From Mucilaginibacter segetis (GTDB lineage: Bacteria; Bacteroidota; Bacteroidia; Sphingobacteriales; Sphingobacteriaceae), in assembly GCF_016522075.1 (NCBI RefSeq), contig NZ_JAEHFW010000001.1, forward strand, positions 558,001 through 622,000: DNA of 64,000 nucleotides. Reading direction: 5' to 3'. The position numbers and the translations under genes were made by a program. Every line of letters begins with the position of its first letter. The first letter of the stretch is position 1. The notes below the pieces were generated by a model. That model was not told the DNA's origin and made no database searches. It saw nothing but the letters and a program-made list of their open reading frames with translations. Of the stretch, positions 18,943 to 27,506 are shown piece after piece.

Positions 18943-19477
18943 TTATAAATAACTTGAATAAACGGAGGTTGCATTTTAATGCATGCCCGTAGTGAGCTAT
19001 AAGTTCATTAATCTGATATCGGTTAATGCAAACTATGGTATCGCGTTCGTCATCGAAATAACTTGATGGAAAGTCATAAGTGCCATTCGTGCATTGGATA
19101 GCATTGGTAACATGCCAAAAAAAGCGATGTTTATGTTTTAATAATGCTTTTATCTGATAAAGATTATACAAACCCATTAGATGAACACTTTCATAAAAGT
19201 TATTGGTGAAAAATTTCAATAATAATACCCAGTATATAGAGCGCAACATTTTGAATGGGGCTCTTAAATGTTTAATGTTGTGTAATCTGGTTCGAACCAC
19301 ATTTACCTTTATTTCCTTATATATTTTATCATAATATTCCACCTTGTAATTATCCAGAATTAAAATTGTTGGCTCAATATTATTTTGACGTGCAAACACA
19401 ACTAATTCATAAATTAACTTTTCTGCACCGCCTATAGTTAATAAATTACTAACTATCAATATTCGGGACTTAGGCAT
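18935..19477 (-). CDS. N-terminal (acceptor) half of a split GT4 glycosyltransferase
   Basis: This 180-residue protein has the classical N-terminal GT4 start [20 protein letters not shown], including the GGAE acceptor-side loop. It ends with RLFKLFIND, which corresponds to the VIYNGID interdomain point of intact enzymes. The donor Rossmann domain is missing and is encoded by the next ORF in another frame. The start overlaps the aminotransferase gene by 8 bp. Alone it should not be catalytically complete. Confidence 0.65.
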   Translation of the reverse strand: MPKSRILIVSNLLTIGGAEKLIYELVVFARQNNIEPTILILDNYKVEYYDKIYKEIKVNVVRTRLHNIKHLRAPFKMLRSIYWVLLLKFFTNNFYESVHLMGLYNLYQIKALLKHKHRFFWHVTNAIQCTNGTYDFPSSYFDDERDTIVCINRYQINELIAHYGHALKCNLRLFKLFIND

Positions 19478-20582
19478 AAAACTTTTTAATACGATCGCAG
19501 ATATATAATATGTCGCTGTTTTTCATGCCTGGATATAATGGCAAACTTAGAATGGTATTTGCTAACTTTTCAGCTATAGGAAACGCTCCTTTTTTATACC
19601 CTAAATGTTTGTAAGCGTTTTGTAAATGTGGCGGAATGGGGTAATGTATAGCAGTGTCAATACCGTTATTGTATAGGTGTTGTTGTAATTTGTCTCGTTG
19701 CTCAGTTCTGATCACGAATAAGTGATAAACATGGTCTGCCCTGGGTGCTATATCGGGCAAACGCATATCGCCAATGTTTTTTAATTGTTCGTGGTAAATA
19801 TTGGCTAATGCCTTCCTTTCTATAGTCCAGGTTGCTATGTGATTTAATTTTACAGCAAGAAATGCCGCTTGTAATTCGTCGAGGCGGGAGTTTAAACCAA
19901 TTACCTGATTATTGTATTTACTTTCGGAACCATAGTTGCGCAGCAGCCTGGCTTTTTCGGCAAGTATGGGATTATTTGTAGTTATAGCCCCTGCATCTCC
20001 TAATGCTCCAAGATTTTTTGTAGGATAGAAGCTTGTAGCGTTAATATCGCCAAAGCTACCTGTTAATTGGCCTTGATAAGTGCAACCATGCGCCTGGGCA
20101 TTATCTTCAATTACATATAACTTATTTTTTTTTGCAATTTCCATTATGGCATCCATTTCACACGCCTGCCCATATAAATGTACGGGCATTATAGCTTTTG
20201 TTTTATTAGTAATTGAATTCCATAGTTTCTGCGGATCTAAATTGTATGTATTAATATCGGGTTCAACAGGTACAATTTTTGCCCCTGTATTTGATATGGC
20301 CAGCCACGAAGCTATAAAGGTGTTCGATGGTACAATCACTTCATCATCAGGACCAATATTTAATGTTTTTAAGGATATGGTTAAAGCGTCAAGGCCGTTT
20401 GCCACGCCAATACAATGTGCCACTTCATTATATTCAGCATATTTCTTTTCAAAGGCATCAAGTTCATTACCTAGGATATACCATTTTTTCTGATAAACCC
20501 TTTCGAAAGTCTCCATTATCTCCTTATTGATCAAATTATTTTGAGCATCAAAGGAAAAGAATGGGATAGTTAGTTTACTCAA
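19470..20582 (-). CDS. DegT/DnrJ/EryC1/StrS sugar aminotransferase (FdtB/QdtB-like)
   Basis: The 370-residue PLP enzyme converts a keto-sugar nucleotide to an amino sugar. Its motifs include [14 protein letters not shown] (cofactor phosphate site), [10 protein letters not shown], and [15 protein letters not shown] with the Schiff-base Lys189. The substrate is probably the dTDP-3-keto-6-deoxyhexose made by the FdtA-like isomerases encoded upstream (24145-24958). The product would then be dTDP-Fuc3N or dTDP-Qui3N. The assignment of position 3 comes from this gene context, not from the enzyme alone. It is 1 bp downstream of the KASIII gene. Confidence 0.85.
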   Translation of the reverse strand: MSKLTIPFFSFDAQNNLINKEIMETFERVYQKKWYILGNELDAFEKKYAEYNEVAHCIGVANGLDALTISLKTLNIGPDDEVIVPSNTFIASWLAISNTGAKIVPVEPDINTYNLDPQKLWNSITNKTKAIMPVHLYGQACEMDAIMEIAKKNKLYVIEDNAQAHGCTYQGQLTGSFGDINATSFYPTKNLGALGDAGAITTNNPILAEKARLLRNYGSESKYNNQVIGLNSRLDELQAAFLAVKLNHIATWTIERKALANIYHEQLKNIGDMRLPDIAPRADHVYHLFVIRTEQRDKLQQHLYNNGIDTAIHYPIPPHLQNAYKHLGYKKGAFPIAEKLANTILSLPLYPGMKNSDILYICDRIKKFYA

Positions 20583-20583
20583 A

Positions 20584-21588
20584 TCAATTAAAGGATATAA
20601 TTGTGGCTCCCCAGGAGTATCCTACACCAAACCCGGCCAGTAACCATTTTTCGTTTGATGCTGCTGGTTTTTCTGTTATAGCCTCATAAAGAGCTATAGG
20701 AATTGATGAAGATACTGTATTGCCAACATTAGCCATGTGGATATAAAAACTTTCAACCGGAATATCCATTTTTTTTCGTAGATGTTCCAGCATATACTTG
20801 TTTGCCTGATGTAGGATAAACTGACCGACATCTGCTTTTTTCAAATGGTTTTTAATAAGTGTGCTATCAATAAGCACCGGAACCTCTTGGGACGTAAAGG
20901 CAAATATTTCCGGCCCATCCATATGTAAATCTCCTGGCGATTGTTCGTTTCCGTAAGCATCTTTTTTGACATCCACGTTTTTTTCAGGATTTCGGAGTGC
21001 ACCATTTTTAACTATCAGTTTGTCAGCTCCTTTTCCATCTGTACCCAACTCAAATTCTCCTATATAGGCAAAACCGTCGGTGCTAATCAATGTAGCGGAA
21101 GCAGCATCTCCAAAAATTGTACGGTTTCCCTTATCCTTAGCGTTTATGAATTTTGAATAGGTATCAGCAGTGAGTAATAATATGTTTTTAGCTATTCCTG
21201 CAACTATCAGCCCCTTAGCCAAACCAAGACCATAAACATATCCCGAGCATCCTAAATTAAAATCAAGAGCACCTGCTTTTACCGGGATATTCAACTTGTC
21301 TTGTATTATACAAGCTGCAGATGGTAAAAAATAATCAGGACTTTGGGTGCAGTATAAGATAAAATCGATATCCGTTGGTGCGGTATCATGCTCTTTAAAT
21401 AATTTCTTTGCTGCTGCAATTGCCATATCCGACGCAAACTCATTTTCAGCAGCGATGTGTCTGGTATCAATACCTATTTTACCAGCAATTTTTTCAACCC
21501 CCCATTCTGGAAATAGTGCTGATAATTCTGAATTGTTCAATTCCTTTTGTGGCAGATAGTAGGAAACGGCTTTAATAAAGGCCTGCAT
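20584..21588 (-). CDS. 3-oxoacyl-ACP synthase III family protein (KASIII), copy 2
   Basis: The 334-residue FabH-type condensing enzyme has an intact Cys-His-Asn triad: Cys114 in [12 protein letters not shown], His260 in FILHQANKY and Asn290 in [16 protein letters not shown] enzymes condense an acyl-CoA with malonyl-ACP. It is about the normal family length. It ends 1 bp from the aminotransferase gene and follows the reductase gene by 0 bp, so the chain-building enzymes and sugar enzymes are physically interleaved. Its role in primary fatty-acid synthesis is unlikely given this location. Confidence 0.85.
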   Translation of the reverse strand: MQAFIKAVSYYLPQKELNNSELSALFPEWGVEKIAGKIGIDTRHIAAENEFASDMAIAAAKKLFKEHDTAPTDIDFILYCTQSPDYFLPSAACIIQDKLNIPVKAGALDFNLGCSGYVYGLGLAKGLIVAGIAKNILLLTADTYSKFINAKDKGNRTIFGDAASATLISTDGFAYIGEFELGTDGKGADKLIVKNGALRNPEKNVDVKKDAYGNEQSPGDLHMDGPEIFAFTSQEVPVLIDSTLIKNHLKKADVGQFILHQANKYMLEHLRKKMDIPVESFYIHMANVGNTVSSSIPIALYEAITEKPAASNEKWLLAGFGVGYSWGATIISFN

Positions 21589-22329
21589 TTATCTGATTAT
21601 AAAGCCTCCGTCAATAACCAATGTGCTGCCTGTAACCCATTTACTCGCATCAGATAACAAATAAACGGCTCCATTTGCTACGTCTGCAGGTTCACCATAA
21701 CCTAACGGATATTTCTTTTCGTCCTCCTTCATCTGCTCATCTGTAAAGGTGTCATCATCAATTAATGCAGTCCTTATCATACCCGGTGAAATATTATTAA
21801 CCCGGATTTTTTGCGGTGCAAGTTCTATCGCTATTACTTTTTGGATGGCATTCATAGCCCCTTTTGAGGCACTGTACATAGAATTACCTATCGATCCTAT
21901 GTAGTTACCGGCTATGGAAGATATAAATACCACCGAACCTTTTTTATTGAGCTTTTTAGCTCGCAGAAGTTTATTCACCAAAAAAGAAGGCGAAATAAAA
22001 TTAGTTTGGAAGATGGCATCTAAATCAGTTTTATTTACAAATTTAAAAGGCAGTGCTTTTATTATCCCGGCAGAAAGTACCACACCATCTAAATTAGGAA
22101 GTTGCTCAACTATATCATTCAATTCCTGTTCAATCGTCAGGTCGGCTATATATTTTTTGCCGGGTATTTCCAACAGATCAAACACTTCGGACAGCCTTTG
22201 ATCATTTCTACCGGTAATATAGGTTTCGGCTCCCATAGCTGATGCCGAAATAGCGATTTGTCGCCCTATGCCCGATGATGCACCTGTGACCAAAACTTTT
22301 TTGCCTTTTAATGAGAAAGGATTATTCAT
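21589..22329 (-). CDS. SDR-family 3-oxoacyl-ACP reductase (FabG-like)
   Basis: The 246-residue short-chain dehydrogenase shows the NAD(P)-binding TGASSGIG motif (residues 15-22), the catalytic Ser in FISSIAG (about 138) and Y152-x3-K156 in YSASK. FabG enzymes reduce 3-oxoacyl-ACP to 3-hydroxyacyl-ACP. It sits exactly between two ketosynthase III genes, with an 8-bp overlap to the upstream one. It could instead act on a keto-sugar, but the ACP and KASIII neighbours favour an acyl substrate. Confidence 0.8.
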   Translation of the reverse strand: MNNPFSLKGKKVLVTGASSGIGRQIAISASAMGAETYITGRNDQRLSEVFDLLEIPGKKYIADLTIEQELNDIVEQLPNLDGVVLSAGIIKALPFKFVNKTDLDAIFQTNFISPSFLVNKLLRAKKLNKKGSVVFISSIAGNYIGSIGNSMYSASKGAMNAIQKVIAIELAPQKIRVNNISPGMIRTALIDDDTFTDEQMKEDEKKYPLGYGEPADVANGAVYLLSDASKWVTGSTLVIDGGFIIR

Positions 22330-23380
22330 AATATATTAAATCTGGTATAACTAGAAGCTCAGTGGTACATTGCATTGTTGCCCATGACAAACCGACGCCA
22401 AAACCGCAGGTTATTATGCTGTTTACCCCGCTTCTTAATTTATGCGCCGTTTCTGTAACCATAGTAAGCGGAATACTAGCACTGCTGGTATTACCGAAGT
22501 TTTTTAATGAATAGGGAACTTTTTCTTCAGGTAATTTAAGCTTTTTTCTGATGCGTTCATTCATCATCATATTTGCCTGATGAAAATAAAAATGATCTAC
22601 CGACTCTTTAGCTATATCAAACTTTTCCAATAACTTATTTACAGTATCCGGTGCTTTCGATATACCAAAAGAAAAAACATCCATACCATCAAGCCATAAT
22701 TGAACATCGCTGCGGCAGATGCCTTGTTCAAGCTGATGTTCCTTTAAGGATTCATGTGTGATTTTGTTCCGATGACCACCTGCTGGTATTATAATTGATT
22801 TATATCCGCTGCCATCACTTGAAAGATGAAATTTCATTCCTTCGGCTCCATTACAATATTCCAATGCGGTTACTGTGCCGGCGTCGCCAAATAATGGGTA
22901 AGTGCTTTTGTCATTTTTTGAACAAGATATGGACGATACATCTCCAACGCAAAGAAGGGCTTTTTTTATCATTCCATTTTGCATGTAGCTGCCAAGTGTA
23001 CTTAATCCGTAAACATATCCGGAACAACCCAATGAGATGTCAATTGTAAAACAATTTTGCGAAAGACCTAACCTGTCTTGTAATATGGGAGATGTAGCAG
23101 GTACAAGGTAGTCTGGTGATTGTGTAACTATTATTAGTCCTTCAATATCTGCCTTATCCCAATTTAATTCTTTAATCAGTTTTTCAGCCGCTGCGAAGCA
23201 CAGGTCGGACATACAAGTTCCGGGTGTAATAATATGTCTTCTTTCTACTCCTGTAGTTTTAATTAACTTATCTATATCAAGAGTAGGAATGTCAACTAAA
23301 TCTATATTTTCTTCTATAGTTGAGGGTACACATGCTGAAATGCCACGTATAATAACATTTTTTAAATCTAAAAATGCCAT
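22322..23380 (-). CDS. 3-oxoacyl-ACP synthase III family protein (KASIII), copy 1
   Basis: The 352-residue FabH-type enzyme has the complete triad: Cys119 in [12 protein letters not shown], His267 in FYFHQANMM and Asn297 in KNFGNTSSAS. It is only moderately similar to the copy at 20584-21588, so the two probably use different primers or act at different steps. It follows the ACP gene without a gap (ACP stop at 23381). The pair plus one reductase and no dehydratase points to a short hydroxylated acyl chain. Confidence 0.85.
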   Translation of the reverse strand: MAFLDLKNVIIRGISACVPSTIEENIDLVDIPTLDIDKLIKTTGVERRHIITPGTCMSDLCFAAAEKLIKELNWDKADIEGLIIVTQSPDYLVPATSPILQDRLGLSQNCFTIDISLGCSGYVYGLSTLGSYMQNGMIKKALLCVGDVSSISCSKNDKSTYPLFGDAGTVTALEYCNGAEGMKFHLSSDGSGYKSIIIPAGGHRNKITHESLKEHQLEQGICRSDVQLWLDGMDVFSFGISKAPDTVNKLLEKFDIAKESVDHFYFHQANMMMNERIRKKLKLPEEKVPYSLKNFGNTSSASIPLTMVTETAHKLRSGVNSIITCGFGVGLSWATMQCTTELLVIPDLIYYE

Positions 23381-23617
23381 TTATACGGTCGATTTAGAAA
23401 ATACTATATTGTAAATGTCTTGAATTGTTTGTGATTTTCTGATGTCGTCACCGGTTAGTCTTACTGAATAACTATCATCAACCATTGCTATTATAGAAAG
23501 TGCTGTCATAGAGCTCCATTCCTCATTTTCTTTAAATAAAGTTTCGGAGGTAAAGCCCGATGTATCAATATCATCATATTGATCTGCTAATTCGCTTATA
23601 AATTTTTCGATATCCAT
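23381..23617 (-). CDS. acyl carrier protein
   Basis: This 78-residue acidic protein has the length and helix pattern of an ACP. The phosphopantetheine site reads EWSSMTALSIIAMVDDSY, with S36 in the position of the DSL serine (here SSM). The E-W preceding the site and the DDIRKSQTIQDIY helix match stand-alone ACPs from biosynthetic clusters, not the housekeeping AcpP. It would hold the growing acyl chain for the KASIII and reductase enzymes and donate it to the adjacent GNAT transferase. It is dedicated to this cluster by position. Confidence 0.85.
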   Translation of the reverse strand: MDIEKFISELADQYDDIDTSGFTSETLFKENEEWSSMTALSIIAMVDDSYSVRLTGDDIRKSQTIQDIYNIVFSKSTV

Positions 23618-23623
23618 TGTGTG

Positions 23624-24145
23624 TTATATTATACTTTTTAAGAAATTGTATTTACGTAAGGCGTTCTCTTCATCTATTGTAAAATAATAATTGAGATCAT
23701 CCTCGCCTATCACAGTTGAAAACATTTTGTGATAACGTAAAACCTTTTTATTTTTTTTTCTTACATCAAATACACATTTTTTGCCTTTCAATTCTTCTGC
23801 TGCAAAATCCGAAATAAAAAGATCTGATTTTATACTGAGAAATTCATCAGATCCGGGTTTTGCAAGCCAACTACCACTAGTGTATGTGTCATCATTAATA
23901 TCATACAATCTAACTACTCCTGATGGTTGATGATTTTCATCCTCAAATAAAAAATAATACTCTTTCTGACTTTTTTCCCGGGTTTTGTACTCCCTTATCC
24001 ATTCAACTTGTTTTTGCAAATCATCGTCTGTAGATGTGAGGTGCCGTGCCAGGTTCTTATTTGTTCGCAGATCCAATATAAAAGCGGCATCGGTTTCTTC
24101 AACCAGTCTAAAAAATAAGCCATACTTATAAACAGGGAATCGCAT
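23624..24145 (-). CDS. GNAT family N-acyltransferase, probable amino-sugar acyltransferase
   Basis: The 173-residue protein has a RimJ/RimL-like GNAT layout. There is an N-terminal YGLFFRLVEETDAAFILDLR segment, a central SGVVRLYDI strand and a C-terminal KVLRYHKMFSTVIGED region typical of the acyl-CoA pyrophosphate-binding half. The classical QxxGxG/A loop is weak, which may reflect an acyl-ACP donor. It lies between the FdtA-like genes and the ACP gene. It may therefore N-acylate the 3-amino sugar, in place of the FdtC/QdtC trimeric acetyltransferase that is absent here. The donor assignment is inference. Confidence 0.7.
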   Translation of the reverse strand: MRFPVYKYGLFFRLVEETDAAFILDLRTNKNLARHLTSTDDDLQKQVEWIREYKTREKSQKEYYFLFEDENHQPSGVVRLYDINDDTYTSGSWLAKPGSDEFLSIKSDLFISDFAAEELKGKKCVFDVRKKNKKVLRYHKMFSTVIGEDDLNYYFTIDEENALRKYNFLKSII

Positions 24146-24567
24146 TATTGTGCTTTATACTCTTTAAATATGACGTAATCTCTTATATAATCACTTTCGT
24201 TATATAATTCCGAAGCCAGCACCAGACAAATAGCACCTGATGAAAAATTTGATATATCCCGCCATATCCCAGGTTTAATATGCAATCCTAAATAGGGACG
24301 ATTTAACTGTACGGTTTTTTTATTGACACCGTCGTCAACAGTAATATCAAAACTGCCGCTGGCAGCTACAATAAACTGCTCCAAATTTCTATGTCCGTGG
24401 GCTGCTCTTGATTCACCACCGGGTATATCATATAAATAGTAAACCCGCTTTACAGCAAATGGTACATGGATGTTATTTTCAACGGGTGTAATATTACCTG
24501 CGCGATTGTGTATTCTGCTCAAATGAATAATATTACAATCAAAAACTGTACTTTTTGCGCTATCCAT
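24145..24567 (-). CDS. FdtA/QdtA-like dTDP-sugar 3,4-ketoisomerase, copy with HxH
   Basis: This 140-residue cupin belongs to the FdtA/WxcM-C-like family. Members isomerise dTDP-4-keto-6-deoxyglucose to a 3-keto sugar. It keeps SRAAHGHRNLEQF, where H-x-H matches the active-site histidines of FdtA. It is tandem with a paralogue sharing the same strand order (SGSFD, LNRPYLGLHI, IWRDISNFSS). The start overlaps the paralogue's stop by 8 bp and its stop overlaps the GNAT start. Fuc3N versus Qui3N outcome cannot be read from the sequence. Confidence 0.82.
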   Translation of the reverse strand: MDSAKSTVFDCNIIHLSRIHNRAGNITPVENNIHVPFAVKRVYYLYDIPGGESRAAHGHRNLEQFIVAASGSFDITVDDGVNKKTVQLNRPYLGLHIKPGIWRDISNFSSGAICLVLASELYNESDYIRDYVIFKEYKAQ

Positions 24568-24958
24568 TTTTTATTCGGGTGAATTTTTCAAAATTCCGGA
24601 TGTAGTCGTTTTCGTCATAATTCTGATCAGCCAATATCATCGCAAGTGAATTGGTAGAAAAGTTTTCCAATTCACGCCACATCATCTTCGGAATATATAA
24701 ACCATAATACGACCGGTTTAAATGAAATCTTATTTCCTTATCTCCATCATGCAAAACCACATCAAAACTCCCGCTTAATGCAACAATAAACTCCTGTAGA
24801 TTGCCATAAGCATGTCCACCGCGCCGTTCGCCCCCCGGTACGTCATATATCCAGTACGTGCGTTCAATGCTGAAAGGGATATGATTATTTTCCTCGATAA
24901 ATGACAAGTTTCCCCTGTCATCTAAAAACTTGGGTAAATGTATAATTCGAGGCTCCAT
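24560..24958 (-). CDS. FdtA-like cupin, copy with His-to-Tyr change
   Basis: The 132-residue paralogue of the neighbouring ketoisomerase has the same cupin core (ALSGSFDVVLHDG, LNRSYYGLYIPKMMWRE). Its active-site block reads RRGGHAYGNLQEF, so the second His of the usual H-x-H pair is Tyr. It could have a different product stereochemistry or a non-catalytic or partner role. Its start shares one base with the stop of the ABC ATPase gene. The duplication looks old, since the two differ widely outside the core motifs. Confidence 0.75.
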   Translation of the reverse strand: MEPRIIHLPKFLDDRGNLSFIEENNHIPFSIERTYWIYDVPGGERRGGHAYGNLQEFIVALSGSFDVVLHDGDKEIRFHLNRSYYGLYIPKMMWRELENFSTNSLAMILADQNYDENDYIRNFEKFTRIKNG

Positions 24959-26226
24959 TAAGAATATTGAAAATCTACTTTATAATTCAGATACGGCCTT
25001 ATAATACCAGGCGCAATGAAACTATTGCTTCCCGCACTCTCATTCAATACCTCGAATTTTATAAATTCCGTTATAGAAAATAATTCATATCGCTGATTTT
25101 CGCCAAAAATTATTTTAAAAGAATATTTCCCGGTGTTAAGTAAATTAGGAGGTAGTGTTCCTGTTACAGTATAGACCCCTTTTTTAGCATCATTGTTTGT
25201 GCTGATTAATACACCCTGATGAAATACTACCACATCGTCGCCATTTTTTAATTCAAAAGTGGCATCTAAATTTATATTAGGTTTATAATTATAAAAAACC
25301 AAGGTGAAATACGCCCCGGTTGATATAAAAATAGTTTCACCCGATATGGGAGTTACTTTAAAACTCTTAATGCGAATGTTATCATTACCCGGAGCTGTAT
25401 CATATTTACCCTGGTGTTCAAAAACAGAAGGGAGATTATTATTTAATTGATAAAAGTTAACAGCATTCAGCTGATTACCCTGATATACTAATCGGCCATT
25501 ATCTAAAACAAGCGCTCGCTTGCAAAGTGATTTTATTGCAGCCATGTTGTGGCTTACAAATAATACTGTACGACCTTCGTTTTTGGTTACATCGCCAATT
25601 TTACCTAAGCATTTTCGTTGAAATTCAGCATCGCCGACTGCTAAAACCTCATCAACAATTAATATCTCAGATTCCAGGTGGGCAGCTACCGCGAATGCAA
25701 GCCGTACATACATGCCACTACTATATCGTTTTACAGGAGTTTCAATATATCTTTCAACACCCGAAAAGTCAACTATCTCATCAAGTTTCCTTTTTATTTC
25801 GGCTTTACGCATACCCAGTATAGCCCCGTTCAAAAATATATTCTCACGACCGGTAAGTTCAGGATGGAAACCGGTGCCCACCTCCAATAAGCTTGCAACC
25901 CTTCCCCTTAAATTTATCACGCCGGTTGTAGGTGCGGTAATTCTGCTCAATATTTTTAAGAGGGTGCTTTTGCCGGCACCATTTTTACCTATTATTCCAA
26001 CGGCTTCACCTTGCTCAATCTCAAAATTGATATCTTTTAAACTCCATACAACATTGCTTTCTCCCTTGCTGGTTCGATCGTTTGTTTCACCTATTTGTAA
26101 AAACGGATCTTCTTTACCGCGTACGCGTGCCCAATAACGTTCAAAATCTCTGGATATAGTGCCCGTGCCAAACGTGCCTAATTGATAAGCTTTAGAAAGA
26201 TCGGTTGCTTTAACGGCTACTTTCAT
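24958..26226 (-). CDS. polysaccharide ABC transporter ATP-binding protein (Wzt-like)
   Basis: The 422-residue ATPase has Walker A GIIGKNGAGKST (77-88), signature RYSSGMYVRLAF and Walker B ILIVDEVLAVGD. The C-terminal 170 residues form a beta-rich domain as in Wzt proteins, which bind the modified terminus of the exported glycan. A long N-terminal segment containing YWARVRGKEDPF, typical of this Wzt subgroup, precedes the nucleotide-binding domain. No Wzm-type permease gene is in the window. It ends directly before the FdtA-like gene. Confidence 0.88.
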   Translation of the reverse strand: MKVAVKATDLSKAYQLGTFGTGTISRDFERYWARVRGKEDPFLQIGETNDRTSKGESNVVWSLKDINFEIEQGEAVGIIGKNGAGKSTLLKILSRITAPTTGVINLRGRVASLLEVGTGFHPELTGRENIFLNGAILGMRKAEIKRKLDEIVDFSGVERYIETPVKRYSSGMYVRLAFAVAAHLESEILIVDEVLAVGDAEFQRKCLGKIGDVTKNEGRTVLFVSHNMAAIKSLCKRALVLDNGRLVYQGNQLNAVNFYQLNNNLPSVFEHQGKYDTAPGNDNIRIKSFKVTPISGETIFISTGAYFTLVFYNYKPNINLDATFELKNGDDVVVFHQGVLISTNNDAKKGVYTVTGTLPPNLLNTGKYSFKIIFGENQRYELFSITEFIKFEVLNESAGSNSFIAPGIIRPYLNYKVDFQYS

Positions 26227-26229
26227 TTA

Positions 26230-27414
26230 TTAATCAGCTGTTGCCAATAGCTTTTGTATATTTTGTACGTACATTTCTTCACTGAAATATTGAAGACATT
26301 TTTGCTGTAATTTTTTACGCTCAGCCGGGGTTATCGAATCAGTCAGTAATTCATCAATGCTGTTTTCCAATTCGTCAATATCATCGGGGTTAATGGCCTT
26401 ACCTAATTCACCATCTTTAATGGCATCCATACTTCCATCGGCATTGCCGCATATTATACGTAAGCCGCGAGCCAATGCCTCAATAAACACAAGGCCAAAT
26501 CCTTCTTTTTTACTGGGTAATACAAACAGGTCGGCCAGTAAAAAGTATTCGTTTAGTTCATCTTCAGGAATAAATCCAGTTAAAATAATCTGATTGTTTA
26601 CCCCTACATCATTAACGAGGTTTGTAATACGAGTTTCTTCTTCTGCACTGTATTGTCCTGATAGGATATATTTAATTTCCGGAAATTTTTCTTTCAATCG
26701 ACTAATAGCAATTATTACATTATCGTAACCTTTGAATAGCTCGTTAGAAGTTATGCGGGTTAAAGTGAAAATTACAGGCGTTGCTGGCTTTAACTTAAAC
26801 TTTTTCAGAAGGTGATCAGGCTTAGTAAAATTGTCAGGTATATTAATAAACGGATCTAAAGAATTGTTTAAAACATAACATACTTTCGCATTTACTTTAT
26901 GTCTGTCTATCATTTGCGTTTTTGTAAAACGGCTAACACAAGTTATTTTATCGCAATAATTTAATAGTAGCTTTTTATGAAACTGCAGGGGGTTCCAAAC
27001 TTCTATGCCATGTGCCACGAGCCATATGTTACATTTAGGTTTTAGTAATTTTATTAGTAAACCCAGGCTGGCCAGGTTAATATGAGTTAAAATTACGGTG
27101 TCTTTTTTATGGATAGCTTTTATAGTTTCTATAAAAAACCTGAAGCGATTTTTACCAAACCCCGCAAAGTTTTTAGGGGCAATATATTGTTCCATCAAAT
27201 TGCTTTCGTCATCGTATAACGAAATTGCTTTAAAATCGCGATCAGTGTTTTTAGCAGCGATGTTTAAGGCATGGGCAAGTGTGCGGGTCATTTTTTGTAC
27301 ACCACCGGTTGTACCGAAGCTTTGTAATAATAAAAGAACAATTTTGCCCTTAGCAACAGAGGCCGCTTTTTTAATTGCGATGTTTTTAGTTTTTATTTGT
27401 TCAGCTATTTCCAC
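26230..27414 (-). CDS. glycosyltransferase family 4, GTG start
   Basis: The 394-residue GT-B enzyme has an N-terminal GTTGGVQKMTRTLAHAL block (the GG loop). It also carries IFTLTRITSNELFKGYD in the donor half and the E-x7-E motif in KKEGFGLVFIEALA. The start is GTG at 27414; an in-frame stop lies just upstream and no closer ATG fits. The first 25 residues are Lys/Ala/Ile-rich and may be an unstructured tail. It is the first GT of the minus-strand operon, 3 bp upstream of the Wzt-like gene. Confidence 0.88.
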   Translation of the reverse strand: MEIAEQIKTKNIAIKKAASVAKGKIVLLLLQSFGTTGGVQKMTRTLAHALNIAAKNTDRDFKAISLYDDESNLMEQYIAPKNFAGFGKNRFRFFIETIKAIHKKDTVILTHINLASLGLLIKLLKPKCNIWLVAHGIEVWNPLQFHKKLLLNYCDKITCVSRFTKTQMIDRHKVNAKVCYVLNNSLDPFINIPDNFTKPDHLLKKFKLKPATPVIFTLTRITSNELFKGYDNVIIAISRLKEKFPEIKYILSGQYSAEEETRITNLVNDVGVNNQIILTGFIPEDELNEYFLLADLFVLPSKKEGFGLVFIEALARGLRIICGNADGSMDAIKDGELGKAINPDDIDELENSIDELLTDSITPAERKKLQQKCLQYFSEEMYVQNIQKLLATAD

Positions 27415-27506
27415 AGCTTCGCCTCGTAAGTCACATTGATATTATGTAACTAACTAATTATCAGTAGTATATATGATGATATAATAATTATATCAACCGG
27501 AATATG

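Noticed and set aside
20080..20493. 137-residue plus-strand ORF opposite the aminotransferase gene
   Set aside because: It is antisense to a complete PLP enzyme and has low-complexity composition; no support.
20584..23380. Housekeeping fabH/fabG of fatty-acid synthesis
   Set aside because: Location within amino-sugar genes, duplication of the KASIII gene and a dedicated ACP argue for a specialised pathway.
25712..26137. 141-residue plus-strand ORF opposite the Wzt-like ATPase gene
   Set aside because: It lies antisense inside a gene with clear Walker motifs, has no family resemblance and no start context.
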